Shown here in pieces: positions 1 through 12,039 of a stretch of 64,000 bases of DNA; position 1 is the first letter of the stretch, and every line of letters starts with the position of its first letter. The notes under the pieces were generated by a model, which was given only the letters and a program-made list of their open reading frames with translations, ran no database searches and was not told where the DNA came from. This DNA comes from Micrasema longulum (taxonomy: Eukaryota > Arthropoda > Insecta > Trichoptera > Brachycentridae), in contig JAGVSM010003530.1 of NCBI GenBank assembly GCA_022494885.1, forward strand, positions 1 to 64,000, given 5' to 3'. The position numbers and the translations under genes were made by a program.

Positions 1-100
1 TAATTTATTGTTATATTTTTTTGTTTTTTTTTTTTACAATTAACATAAGAGGTAAAACAGGATATTAAAAAGCAAACAATTACATTCTTATTTTTGTTCT
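1..100. repeat. Possible LINE 3' untranslated fragment
   Basis: A T-rich run followed by a segment containing 'cataagaggtaa', 'acag' and 'ttaaaaa' recurs at about 61200-61260. That suggests a shared retrotransposon 3' end. It is short and carries no coding signal. The assignment rests only on this internal match. Confidence 0.3.
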
Positions 101-584
101 ACAGTTTTAACTTTTGCTATTTTTTTTATGTGTTTCAAGTAAAAAATTATTTTGCTATTGTTGATTATTTCTTGTATATACACTTAAATCCGTTTTTTTT
201 ACTCTTATTTTTTCCTTATTCGTATAAGTTTTGCTTTCTTCTTTTTCACAGATCGCAGCTTCAGTTACTGTATGGTCAATAGACCATTTTGCAAATTTTA
301 CCAGAGACATTTTTTTTGTTTTTAAAGTCAAATAAGTTATATCAGCAAGTGGAGATTGGCAATAAAAAAATGCTGAAAATACTATTTAATAACAGAAAAA
401 ATCATTATTATTTAGCTACATGGACGCGTAATAAGAAAATGAACATATTGGCATTCATAACTCAAAAATTGTATTAAGTTAGTAAAGCAAATACAGTACA
501 TAGTTTATGCATGTAAAAAGTTTTTTCAATATTTTTCTTTTAAATAATGAATCAAGATATATATATATTGTATATTTCTTTTAA

Positions 585-1109
585 AAATAAACTGTAAATT
601 GGGTGGGATTAGGACAGGGATGTATGAAGAGAGGATGAGGAGGGGAAGGGAAATGTACATATTTATTATTGTAGTGTCTACCAAGTTACATAATGCATAT
701 TAAGTGTCAATTTTAAATCTGAGGGAGCAATATTTGTGTAGTTTATGTCTTTAAATTTGGTATTGTGCACTGAAAAAATCCAACGAAAAAAAACATTTTT
801 AACATACGATATTTTACTTATTGGTACATGAAACAGGAGGTACCGTCTACAAATCTTGTCTGGAACATAACTAAGTAATTCTGCACAGTCAACTAATCCT
901 GCCATAATTTTGTGAAGCAGTATTACGTCCGCACACCCTGTGCGGTATTGTAGAGAAGTGATTTCATGGTAGGTGGAGGCAGCGAGAGTTGATTCATAAG
1001 AAAGGCCAGTTTTGTATTTTAAGTACTTTATGAATTTGTTCTGAATGTTTTCTATTCTTGTTATATATATAGCATACTGGGGATTGTATATCTGAGATGC
1101 GTATTCCAA
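585..1109 (-). mobile_element. Non-LTR retrotransposon fragment (reverse transcriptase C-terminal tail plus 3' UTR)
   Basis: The minus strand has an open frame at 678-1109 of 143 residues. It begins EYASQIYNPQYAIYI and continues with IENIQNKFIKYLKY, the pattern found just after the RT domain in jockey/CR1-like LINEs (E-Y-a-S-x-i-W-N-P, then I-E-x-I-Q-x-K-F). Only this C-terminal part survives, so it is a 5'-truncated insertion. The DNA downstream (585-680, with 'gggtgggattaggacag') matches 51985-52310 and the LINE 3' end at 25477-25750, so one family has at least three copies here. It is not a host gene. Confidence 0.75.
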
Positions 1110-1949
1110 ATGGCTTCTAACAAATGTTTAATATAATGAAATCACAGCTTTTGGATTATCAAAGTGTTTACTCATTCAAATTATAAAAACCTCATATGGA
1201 CATTGCTTTGGAGGTAATTTTATTGATATGCGATTCAAAAAGAAGTTTAGAAACAGTAAAAATATATATTCAATATGTACGTTCGTATTGGGCAGTTTCA
1301 ATTATATCTATATTCGGCCCTTTTATGGGTCCTGTTAGATATATACATAGATCTGGCGGCTTCCAAAAATTATTCTAAGGCTTTTAATTATTTTTGTATT
1401 AATTTCACCGGATTGGTCATGTCCTATCAATTAATCCCAGTCAGTGAAGAATTCACTTCCCTTTGTTCCTCAATGCAATAAAGTACATTTTATGTATTTC
1501 TGGATTACTTATTTCCTGCACATATATTCCAAGGCTTCCAGATTACAGAGAGCTTTTTCGAGCAGCTTTTCTCGTTTGGAAACAAGCAATTTTTCCTTGT
1601 ATGTGGTCACCGCCAAGGAGAAGTCCTCAGATGCGGTGTGCGATATGTGGTGGGCAAGCTATACCAATATTTTGCGTAAATTTTCACCCCAAAGCTCTGA
1701 AATATTCCTTTGTCCTCCCAAGACCGTTGTCCGCAGATCAGAAATATGGCTTTTTGACCATTCTAGGTGTATATAAATAGATAAAAAGATTGGTGCCTTC
1801 GTAAAACCGAGGAATTAAATGAATTTATAATAATTTCAACAATTTCAGATCTAAAATACCTACCTATCGCTTATCTGTAAATTCAAATGCTGGAATGTCG
1901 GCACTATTCTGATGTTTTCTCATATCGAGAGTGATCGGTACGTTAAGCA
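1110..1949. other. Unassigned intergenic DNA
   Basis: Open frames of 105-110 codons overlap on the plus strand at 1444-1780, and the minus strand of the same stretch is also partly open. None shows a recognisable domain, a start context or supporting splice sites. The base composition is a little less AT-rich than the surroundings, so this may be remains of an old gene or transposon. Confidence 0.3.
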
Positions 1950-2165
1950 ATAACACGCCCCATGAACTCGAAATTGTATTGTCGAGAAATAATTACACAT
2001 GGGCCATTTATCTCGCGAGCCTCCGGACCGCCATACTGTCTAATTAATGACCTATTGTCCCTAAGGGCGATATTCATTAGCATCGGGGCATAAGTGAGTT
2101 TTTGTGTTTTTTGTATTTTCACAACATATGTTATGTATGACCGCCACATCGGGAATTCCGACAAA
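1950..2165. other. Compositionally distinct block, possible conserved non-coding element
   Basis: About 215 bp has near-balanced base composition inside AT-rich DNA. It contains several homeodomain-type TAAT cores, such as 'taattaatgacc', 'attcattagc' and 'aaataattac'. An open frame on the minus strand (1943-2164) matches no family I recognise. No second copy occurs in the window, unlike most repeats here. An enhancer-like role is inference only. Confidence 0.25.
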
Positions 2166-5100
2166 TGTAAAAATGATATTTAATATCGTAATGGATTGAA
2201 ATAATCAAGATTTTAATTTTTGGACACTTTTTTGCCGTAGATCAATGCATTTGATGTAACGTTTACATCTATTTTATTTTTTTCATAAAAAAAGTCAATT
2301 CGTTTTATAATTGAGGGCGTTGAGTAGCCAATTTTCAATGTGTACTTTTTTGCATAGATGAAGGGTTTATATGACTTATTCCTTGAAGATAGAGAGGGTG
2401 TAGAAAAAATTTCTGCGTTTTCTTTAACTCAAGGAGTATGGATATTACCCATGTTTTTTTTTCCGGCCGACTTCTAACTAGTTATGCTGGGATACAGATC
2501 ATTGTTGAGAAGAGGGGATATTCATTTGGGTGTGCACTTTTTGCGATGATCGGTGGTCGCATACATAATTCAGATATTCTGAATGAATTCGGTCTATTTG
2601 TCTCTGATAATTATCTTCCACAAATGCAACACACGTGCCGGTAGATTGAACAATCGTGTCGCCTCGAATGTCGATATATTTAATGACGGTGGGATTTCTC
2701 TTAGAAAGCCAATTTCCAAATTGTAATATGTATGTTTATTGTACATGTCTTTTTTTATTAACAACTCTCAAGGGGGTTAAATCCAGTTCTTGTCTATAAC
2801 ATTTTGGACAAATTCAAAATACTATTCTTGGATAATTGAAATAAATACTCTTCTCTCTTTAAAATTAGTTATAATTTTCAACGTATTAAAATCATACTCC
2901 TTCTAGTAAAGATACCACAAAACTATGTACTAAAATCGAGATAATTGACGGCATTTGTGCCGAACCTGCCCTCTCATTTCTATGATATTAATTTTATATG
3001 CACAGTAAATAGTTTGATGCAATCACGATAGCGTCACCGTTCTAAAATGGCTAAAAAAGAATAAAAGTATTTTATCATCAATTATTACAATCTCTAAAAC
3101 CAGAAGTCGTAAACTTAGAAGACCATCAAGATAACATATAAACAAAGATGTTGAAATTAGATACAAGGTTTTGTAAAGTGTAATAACATAAATCATACTT
3201 ATCTCGCTTATAAATTATATAATCTAAGTACCATATACACTGAAGAAAAAAAAATGTCGTTATCATTTTGACGCCGTAAAGTTAAAAGTAAGTTTATTCG
3301 ACAATATGAAACTTTCAAACGAAAGAGCGCAATTGTGACATTATGTTATGTAATAGTTTTTCAGGTCATCTCTTGATTTTTTATGAATATAAATAGTTTG
3401 ATGTTTTTTAAAATTATATTATAGTTTTAAAAACCTGTAATACGTTATATAATAAATTACAATGAATGATAATCAAATTGTGGTATGCCAATTAAATTAA
3501 CCACGATAAAAAAAACTTTGTGATAAAACAGAAAAATAGTAAAACGAACTTGCGAGAAAACTATCTAAGATAATCGTTAAAAATAAACTATTGTATGATG
3601 CATTTTAAATAAAAAGGTTTTTTTTATATCTAAGTTAAAAATAATTTCCTTTTTTTTATAGGTACGTATTATGCCTAAAAGGTTGGGTAACGGAACATAA
3701 ATAAATAAACAGTGAAAGATAATACAAATTAAAGATTTTTTATAAAATATCATAATATTAACAAATTACATCTTCTTAATCAGATATTCGAATGAAATAT
3801 ATTTTTTTTTTTTCATATTTGTCCAATAATATTGACTCTGGTTTTCATCATTTTCAAAGGCGGCGTCATCAGTATTACAATCGAATGGCGAAGGTATTAG
3901 TATAAAAGTCAATTATAAATATTCTTGTAAAGAAAAATATTGTTTTTTAATCACATTAATTCTGAATTCGTCTACCTAAATAGAAAAATAAATTCATTCT
4001 CTTTTTTATTTATTTAAATTTTTAAATACAAAGAATAAGTACTTTGGCGGACTTATTGCTAAAAACAATATCATCCAGGCAAACAAAAAACTTTTTTTTA
4101 TAAAATTTAAATTTAAAAAAAATATAGTATAAAATTTCAAATTGTTTGTACAAACATAATTAATAATAACGTTTTTACCTCTCTAATAGAAAGAAAATTT
4201 GTGTTTAGAGAGGATGTTCGTTTTACATTTATTTTAATAAATATGTATATGTATTATATTTTACTTACATTTTATTTCTACTGTATGGCGTTCCAGATTG
4301 GGTGGGTCTCGTGTGCTTTTTTTTATTTAAATTTGAATGTTTTAATATTTGCTTTTGATTTAAAGATTTCTGAAAGATCATTAATTTTTTTTCCTTAAAT
4401 ATGAATAATGATTTAAAGGTGCAGTTGTATTGCATCTGTGTAAAGTTAAATTATTTGGAAATCCAGAGTTTCGAAAAATGTTCGAGTTTTTTTTTCTTTT
4501 AAAGTTTGTATAATAGATGCTTTTATAAAGACGTCAACATGCCGGTCAAAAGAAGAATTTGACAAAAATTTGTACTAAAAAACAAAAGATACAAACATAA
4601 AAAACTTAATTAATGTAAGATTACAGCGGTTTTTAATCGGAAGATAAAGCTTGCAAATTTTTATTTTTTTAAAGTTTTATTTATTTTAACAAATAAGTAA
4701 CATACATAATTGTATTTTTGTTCCGGAAAGCCGAAGCTTGTCTGCGGGTTACATTACATTTTTTTTTTAATTTATAAAATGTAAGTACATAGTTTAATAA
4801 TAAATGAAGAATTTAATATATTTATGTGCACACTTAAGTTTCACTTGCTGTTTTTAATAAGTTTTTGACTATTTTTTTAATGAATTTAGGTTTTTTTCCT
4901 CACGATTTTCAACTGGTATTAAACAAAACAGTTTTGGTACTACACTCCCATTGTTGTATCTCCATAGTAGTTCTTCTATCGTGGCACCGTCAGCTGCTGT
5001 GCCGATACTTGTCGGGTCACGATCTGTTGGGTTACTTTTGATTTAAAACTGCAATCGAGGAAATGATCTGTCACTATCTTAAAATGACACTGTTTGTTAG

Positions 5101-5649
5101 TAGGCAAAATGTTAACATAATCAAATAATATTTCATTATTGTCTTTTGCCTCAATCTTTATTTTTACATGTAAGATAGTTTTTAAAATTTGTACTTGTGG
5201 GTTCAAGACTCTGTCGTTATGAGATTTAAAACTTTATTCTTAATAAATTTACATTATGTTATTTATACATATTAAAGGATGAGGAATGTGGAATTTGGTG
5301 AGTTTGAAAAGAAAGATGAAAAGAAACTATAAAAGAAATGAAAATTTGGTTGGAAAGGTGGTCAGAGAAGATGCAATATTTTATATATAAAGACTCATTC
5401 CAACGCCTGAGCACCTTGAACAAAAAAGGAATTCCCAAAAAATGATGTGCTATGTCGAGGATTAGAAAGTGTTCTCTCCTGAGAAGACCGAAGCGATAGA
5501 CCACGATTAAGAAGATAAATTATCACATATAATAAATAAAATAAAAATTATTAGACCACTCCAGTTTATTTTGAAACATTACTAGTTTCGGAAGACTCAG
5601 TACCTTCCATCTACATGTGTTATTATGTCATTCCACAAAGTTAATGCCG
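2166..5649. other. AT-rich intergenic DNA, nothing assignable
   Basis: This stretch holds long A/T runs and only short open frames such as 2438-2644 and 4201-4398, with no recognisable domains. I see no RNA gene, no clear terminal inverted repeat and no LINE motif. Around 4030-4080 a short 'ggcggacttattgc' segment faintly resembles the LINE 3' UTR at 6860-6950. Confidence 0.35.
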
Positions 5650-6352
5650 ATTCAATCAATAATCTTCATAAATATAATTCCTCTGTACTTGTGATGTCAC
5701 TAAACTTCTCCTAAACGGATTAACCGATTTACGTGCGGTTTTCAGAAAAATATAGATCTTTGCGCTATGCGTGTTCGTAGATATTCAAATTTTCAATCTA
5801 ATATGTAAAAAAGAAGTAAGAAGCACAAATGTTTTATTCATCGATCTACCAGGATTGCATTCAAGGAGAATAGATTTACAAAAAAATAGACAGATGTTGT
5901 TTTTTTTGTGTATAAAAAAGTTTGTTTTTGAATGTTTACGAACAGCATTTGTTTTTTGTGGGTCTTAATCAGATCTTTTCCTTAAATTCCTTATAATTTG
6001 TACCCATTTATTTATTTTTACTGGATTTTTGGTAATACTAAAATAATAATCAATTCAATACAATTAAAAATCGTTCTCTTACATAGGTACACCCCTTTAT
6101 TGGTGAGAAGACCGGAGTTTGACGTTTGCAAAAAGAATGCCATATTTGAAAAAAAAATGTTTTATGTTTTGGAATTCAACCATAAACAAGTACCTAGGTA
6201 CCTATTTAAATTCAATATTTGAATATTAAGAATTTTAAGTTTTGGAATTTAATCACAAACCTGGGTATCTACTTATCAATGAAAAGTCTTTTTTCAAGCT
6301 AATAGCAGGCAAGCCAACGTTTCGGCAGGACAACGTCTGTCGGGTCCGCTAG
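5650..6352 (+). mobile_element. Non-autonomous Helitron-like element
   Basis: The 3' end reads 'cgggtccgctagt', the CTAG-T terminus expected of Helitrons. It is preceded by a short GACA/TGTC hairpin at about 6328-6340. Near the 5' side (about 5712-5745) is 'aaacggattaaccgattt' followed by 'gtgcggttttc', a pattern I associate with non-autonomous Helitrons in moths and butterflies. No Rep/helicase coding remains. The left boundary is uncertain by about 50 bp. Confidence 0.5.
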
Positions 6353-6859
6353 TATAAGATAAAAAAAATTTTCAAGAAGATATTTTGGAGCGCATGGGTT
6401 GTAAAGAATATTATAAAGAAGTGAGAGGTTCAAAGTTTATGCGCTTATAAAAACAAAGCCACTTTAGTTCGGAGCGAAAACCTTTATTATTGAACAGAGG
6501 CTTCTAAATTAGTAAAAATTCTCGGCCAATTGAAACCAGGAAACATAAATTAAAACAGGGGGTTTAATGACTCGCGTAATCACCCATAAAATGGATATTA
6601 ATTAATATATTTAGTCCTCAAAATATACTAATGTGCTTTTTATTATTGTTTATACCTATAAGATTTAAAATGTAAAGTATTTCTACCTATACGTTATTGA
6701 TTATTTGATCTTGGCAGTAGTTACACTCTCGTATCGACCATTGTTCCTTTTCCAAATACTAAAACTGCTATCACAATCTAAAAATATATTCAGTAAGATA
6801 CTTTAATTGTTTCGTATTTATAAAAACTTTTTGCGCTTGTTTGTATTTATTTTTATAAT
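6353..6859. other. Intergenic DNA, nothing assignable
   Basis: This segment is AT-rich with no open frame of note, no repeat shared elsewhere in the window and no RNA-gene signature. Confidence 0.3.
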
Positions 6860-7385
6860 TGTTTATTTTATTTATTTAACTTTTTGTTCTTAATGTTATT
6901 TGTACATTGGCGGGCTCTTTGCCAAGTGGCAATTTCTTCCAACCAACCAATAAAATAAAAGTTTTATTTTTATAATTCAAGTTACAGAACATATTCAATT
7001 GAAAAAAAAAGATAAAAAAGCTAAAGATATATAAAAATAGAAATAAATGTATTTGTTTATAAATTATCTTAAATCAAAAGTATTGTTCAATGGAAAAAAG
7101 GAAAAAAGAGGAAAAAGGTAAAAAGGAGAGATTAAGAAAGAGAAAAGAGATGTTTTTTCAGACGTGATTGAAACAGAAATAATGTAGTAACATCTTTAAT
7201 GGTGGATGGGAGATGATTCCACAGTCGAGCCGCATGGACACTATATGAGTAAGAGAAGAAAGAGGAATTGTGAATGGATATTAAGAGAGTGCCTCGAGAA
7301 TTAGAACAAAGAGGTGAACCATGAACTGATAAGCGTTGAAAATTTTCACGCAGGTATATAGGAACGTTAGGACTATAAAGTCTTT
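6860..7385 (-). mobile_element. Non-LTR retrotransposon fragment with 3' tail
   Basis: Read on the minus strand, 7340-7140 encodes an RT-tail pattern (SVHAARLWNHLPSTIK followed by a basic F-x-x-x-L-K-K-H stretch). A 3' UTR follows that contains 'gaagaaattgccacttggca' and ends in an (aaat)-type tail near 6860-6890. The same 3' UTR recurs on the plus strand at 30300-30425 and, degenerate, at 60060-60125. It is 5'-truncated and the frame is interrupted. Confidence 0.65.
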
Positions 7386-7489
7386 ATACGTGCCTTTTTA
7401 AAATATTTTTGGCATTTTTAATATTCTACTTGTATTATTTATACATTTTTCCGTATAAAAAGTACCCCAGAGATGAAAAACAGAAGGTA

Positions 7490-7690
7490 ATATAGAAGTC
7501 TAGGCATCAACAGGGCTTATGACCTGTCATTGGCTGGTTTAAGTGGCCACTTTACATACTCTGTAACAATCACCATTCTGTCCGTATTTGAACATCTATA
7601 TCTCTTCAATTCTTTCATCTGTTGATGTTTGTGAAATTAAAGAGCTGAAACCTTTATTTATCTTCATCTCTGTTGTCATATGTTAATATT
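7490..7690 (+). repeat. Foldback MITE family A, diverged single-arm copy
   Basis: It contains 'aagtctaggcat', 'gacctgtcattggctggttt', 'taagtggccactttac' and 'aaagagctgaaacctttat'. This series of motifs is shared with copies at 23216, 49485, 55125 and 58796. This copy lacks the opposite arm and the 'gcttgcagactggctgga' terminal segment. Confidence 0.65.
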
Positions 7691-7837
7691 TACAGCTCCC
7701 CAGGGAGTTGAATCCAGCCCTTGTCTACAAAAATTTGGTCAAACTTAACATTTAAAAATATCTTTGCCTATCAATACGTATCGTCTTTTTTGGGTGATCT
7801 CGTATAGGTTGGATTCGTTACAAGAACAATTTTCAGG

Positions 7838-7920
7838 GAAACTTAGTGTTGTCTTTAAAAAATACGTGTTTATGTACTAGTGGTCTGTACCGTGTTGCAA
7901 TCGGCAGTAAGTATATGCAT
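7838..7920 (-). mobile_element. Penelope-like element 3' fragment
   Basis: The reverse complement matches the segment just downstream of the GIY-YIG coding region at about 42590-42660, sharing 'accgtgt(t/c)gca(a/g)tcggcagta'. Only about 80 bp is recognisable and there is no coding sequence. Confidence 0.5.
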
Positions 7921-9777
7921 CGAAGTAATGTTTTATGTTACAGTATTATTAGGAAAAAACACATCACCAAAAAAATATATTACTTTTCTTGGGGAAGTAA
8001 ATTTATATCATATTCCTTTATTTCATACAGCGACAAGTTGCGCCTCTATTGGCCAAAATTATTACTACCGGATTACACGAGATCTCTCTATGCCTTAAAA
8101 ACACAAATTCAAATACGTCCTTAAACCTAAAATTTTAGAATCTTGTTCAAAAATTACTCTTGCGATTACAGTAAAATCTTGCAGCTTTCATTAATGCAAT
8201 TTAGTCTTTCAATACTTTTTCATAAGGGCTAGTATTCTTTAAAATAGACCAATTTGACTTACGATAGTCTAAGGCAGGTGACAATATACGCACTCGTTAT
8301 GTGTGAGAAAGAGATAACGAATATATTTTGTATGTCTTAACACGAAAGTTACAATAATAAGTAAGTAATTGGTCATACTTATGTTTCGGTGGTTTGAAAG
8401 TAAATTTGCTTTAAAATAAATTAATGTTTTGATATTTTAATCAAAACGAATCGATATTTTAATCCATAATATACTATAAATCCTTTAGCGGGTTTTAAAA
8501 AACAAAGATTCGCTATTGTTTTTTATTGTAATTCGTTTTTGTGCATACGCTGACAGTTGAATACTGTAGGTTATTCTTCAGTATCCGTTTAAACTTTAAA
8601 AATTAAGTTAGAGTTATGATAAAAACGTTACTAGTGTATAGTGTTAAGAATAAATATATATATGAAGAATTATAAAATGTATAACTTATGTCGTTTTGTG
8701 AATAATATTGTGATATAAAAGTCGATGAAACAATGATCCTTAAAACGTAATTTATGTTTTGTTTGGTGAACTATCGTACTCCGACAGGAATACTTTTAGA
8801 TTATTTAGTTTTCATATCATTTATTAAAAAATCGTGTTTTATTTCTAGACAAGTTATAATAGTCAGACGTAAACAAAGATGCACCGGTACGCCAAAAAAT
8901 TATCATGTTTTTTAAATAACTTTTTCGGCGATTGTTCCAAAACACGAAATAGCTGCGCGGGTGGGTCGTTGCTTTCTAATGACGAAGGCGGGGGTTCGAG
9001 TTCTAGGGGGTTCCAAATTTTTTTTGCAATTATGTTTTTTTAAATTGTATTTTTTAAATCAAATGTCTGTGCTACATTAGAATTTTTTTTTCTAAAACCA
9101 GCCATTTGTTATGAATTATTTATCAAATATAAAATAGACTTGTTTTTTATATGCCATACTACCGCTATAGACATTTTATTAGAATTTTCTTAGCTTACCA
9201 ATTTAAAAACTCAACGCTCGCCACTGATATGCAGTGTATTTTTTTTGCTGTAACAAAAGGCAAAAATAGAAGTAATGTCACAAAATAAGATTATTGAAAA
9301 AGCATCAACCAAACCATTAGGTATATTCTCTTTATAAATCTTGGTTTAAATTCACATTTTTACAAAAATATAGGAACTCTTCTTCAGTATTTTATGAATT
9401 CCGTTGGCTTTATTGTTTGCACCAATGTATTTATATGTTATTAAGAAATACAATGAGTCACTCGACATGTATTCTCGTTATTTTGGTATTTCAAAGAAGG
9501 CATTAAAAACGATATCTCTTTCCTTCCCTTGTTGGTGGTGAAGGAAACCCAGTTAGCATTTTAATTGTTTTAAAATACGCGGTTACATTATGTTACAAGT
9601 ATTTAATGCATGTCCGGTACCTTTTTAAGTCATTCAAACTCCTTTAGACCGAATATTCGTTTTGTTTTAAAATTTATCAAATAAATGTATGTCGCCGCTT
9701 TCTGTTTAATATATTTTTCTCAATTCATTAGATTAATTATTTATAGTCCTATAACGCTGTATACATGTATTGGCGTA
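7921..9777. other. AT-rich intergenic DNA with one tRNA-like patch
   Basis: Mostly featureless. At 8940-9005 a GC-richer patch has 'gggggttcgagttc', a good RNA polymerase III B box. It follows a tRNA-arm-like segment with 'tttctaa', as in an Arg(TCT) anticodon loop. The A box and acceptor pairing are poor. It may be the head of another SINE, but no second copy is seen. Confidence 0.3.
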
Positions 9778-10855
9778 AGTATAGCCTGTGAGCTCGCCAA
9801 TACATGACAGATGACATTAACATAACCATAGAAAAACATAGCAGTTGAGCTCTCAGAAGTAAAGCAACGTGAATGCAGCAATGCTTGAACTACATGTCAA
9901 TAATATTCTAATAATAAATAATATTATTTGGACATACGGAACTTTAAAGCACACCTTGGTTTAATTACTAATAGTATTTTATCGGTTAGGTAAGTGTATT
10001 TAAAAAAAAATGTTGCGTACCTGAAAAAAGCACAAATAATTATTTTTTGTAAATGATGTCAGTAGCGACACTCAGAGAGTGGCTTTGTGACGTTTTGACA
10101 TTTTTTATAAGAAATTCATGGCGTAGCCGAAATACTGTTTTAAAAACGAGGATGTTTTTGTTGATTGACGTTAGCAGGCGCTACCCAGGGGCGACTTTGT
10201 GACGTGAGAAATTATTAAAAAAAAGAGATTTATGGCGTAGCCGAAATATTGTAATTAAAACGAGGATGTTTTTGTTGATTGACGTTAGCAGGCGCTACCA
10301 GGGGCGACTTCATGACGTGGTGAAATTATTAATTTTAATATTTTTTTTCATTTTACATAGCGTAGCCGAGATAAAAAATTGCGTGGTGTTTCGAAATTTA
10401 ACCGTGTAGGTAGCCGCCTAGTTACAATATTATTTTTGTATTTGTATAACTCCTGTTTTATAATGTTTATGTATTTATCGCTATAAGAATTAAACTAAAG
10501 ATAGTTTTTACTTTTAATCGCTATCCGGTTTTTAAATCATGTTTGTAACACTCAGTAATATTTATTTTTTAAGTTTTTAATGTTATTTTTGCATTTTAAT
10601 TAATATTGTTAATATAAAGCGTATTTTTTTTTATTTGAATTTACTAGACTGTTTTTATTACAAAAAAATAAAATGCATATTTCTCTATGTATTTTTCTGT
10701 TATAAACAATCTATTAAAATAATACACATCAAATTTCCATTGTCTGTTGATTTGATTTGCAATCTTCTTTTTTTTTTCGATGGTTAAAACTCTAGGAAAT
10801 TCAAAGACAATAAAATTTTTACTGTAATATATTGGCGAGCTCACACGCTATACAT
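9778..10855. mobile_element. Non-autonomous terminal-inverted-repeat element (about 1.08 kb)
   Basis: The left end 'tgtgagctcgccaata' (about 9787-9802) and the right end 'tattggcgagctcaca' (about 10831-10846) are inverted copies. They extend outward through 'tatagc' on both sides. No transposase is present. The interior holds a short tandem array, listed separately. The superfamily cannot be told from the ends alone. Confidence 0.6.
10075..10325 (+). repeat. Tandem array, about 114-bp unit, just over two copies
   Basis: Units share 'atggcgtagccgaaata', 'cgaggatgtttttgttgatt' and 'gacgttagcaggcgctacc', followed by 'ggggcgactt' and 'gtgacgt'. Anchor positions are near 10080, 10196 and 10308. 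A third, diverged 'agcgtagccga' lies near 10358. The array sits inside the terminal-inverted-repeat element. Confidence 0.75.
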
Positions 10856-12039
10856 AGCCCACAATTTTGAATGCAAGATTTTAAATGTGTTATTGTATAC
10901 CTTAGTCTAAAAAATCTAAAATCATCAATACAATAAGTTCACCTGAGAGGCGAATGCTTATGAATACTGCAACTCCTAGTCCTAGGTATGTTTATGAATC
11001 TAGGGTAAATTAATTTATGTACACAAATTGCTAGTTTTATTTTTGTATATATTTAGTTTTTTTTTCTCGCATCCATTTTGAAACTGAAATGACCTATAAT
11101 AGAGATAACACATATTTGTTGATATTTGACAAAGTAAAATAAATAACAGCTTAATTTAAAACCCCACAATAGCGTTAGCTTAAAACGCGGTTAATTATTA
11201 TTGGGAGTGCAATAAACATGCTAAACAAAATATAGGTTATGCGACATCTTTCATGTCAAAATTTTGTGGAAAATCTATGTTTTTTGGAACTGTTAACGAT
11301 ATTCGAGACTAATTAGTTCTGTTGTGTATTTTAAGTCATACATATGATTGCTTACCGTATGTTTTAGCAGTTTTCCCACCTCTGTTGATACGGGATTGTT
11401 AAAGAGTATGTAGTTGACAGTATCGCCAAGATTTCCCATTATGATTACGCAACGTTAGAATTAAAAAACCAGTTACACTCAGTCGTAAGCTACTACGATT
11501 TAAAGATGTTCTCAGAAAAGGAAAAATATCCGTGAAATAGCGAAAATCTTATCCGTTATCGGTTGTCAACTGTCATCGAAAAACGATAGCATTGCCGTAT
11601 GAAAAAAAATCGATAAAATCAAAAAAAATCATATCAAAAAGGGTAGGTACCGCGTAGTTATTATTAGATTTATTTTACTGGTGCAAATATGCAAATTGAA
11701 AATGAGTGCGAACAAACCAAAACCACCTCCGATGTAGAATATACTGACGGTTATGTCATTAATATGGTTTCGATAAAATAAGTAAATTTGAACTATAAGC
11801 AGCATTGCACTAATTATAAACAAAAAGTCTCCGCCAGAAATAACAACGAAAGCTCACCGGTTCATTTTGGGGAGTTGATTGGCTTGAAAAAAAAGCGGTA
11901 AACAAATGTGACGCGTATACTAATAAAACTTACAGTAGACCGATATAAACAGTTCGTGCTTTTTACTGTACTGCGTGTTTTGTTTGCTAAAGTCGATATG
12001 ATATGACGTGATGACACCTGCATCCCTTGCTGGCCATTA
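10856..12039. other. AT-rich intergenic DNA, nothing assignable
   Basis: There are no recognisable coding domains, shared repeats or RNA genes. The minus-strand frame at 11629-11823 is hydrophobic by composition only. Confidence 0.3.

Noticed and set aside
1444..1780. Overlapping 105-110 codon ORFs with several Cys pairs
   Set aside because: No recognisable fold, no splice context and both strands partly open. Kept only as unassigned DNA.
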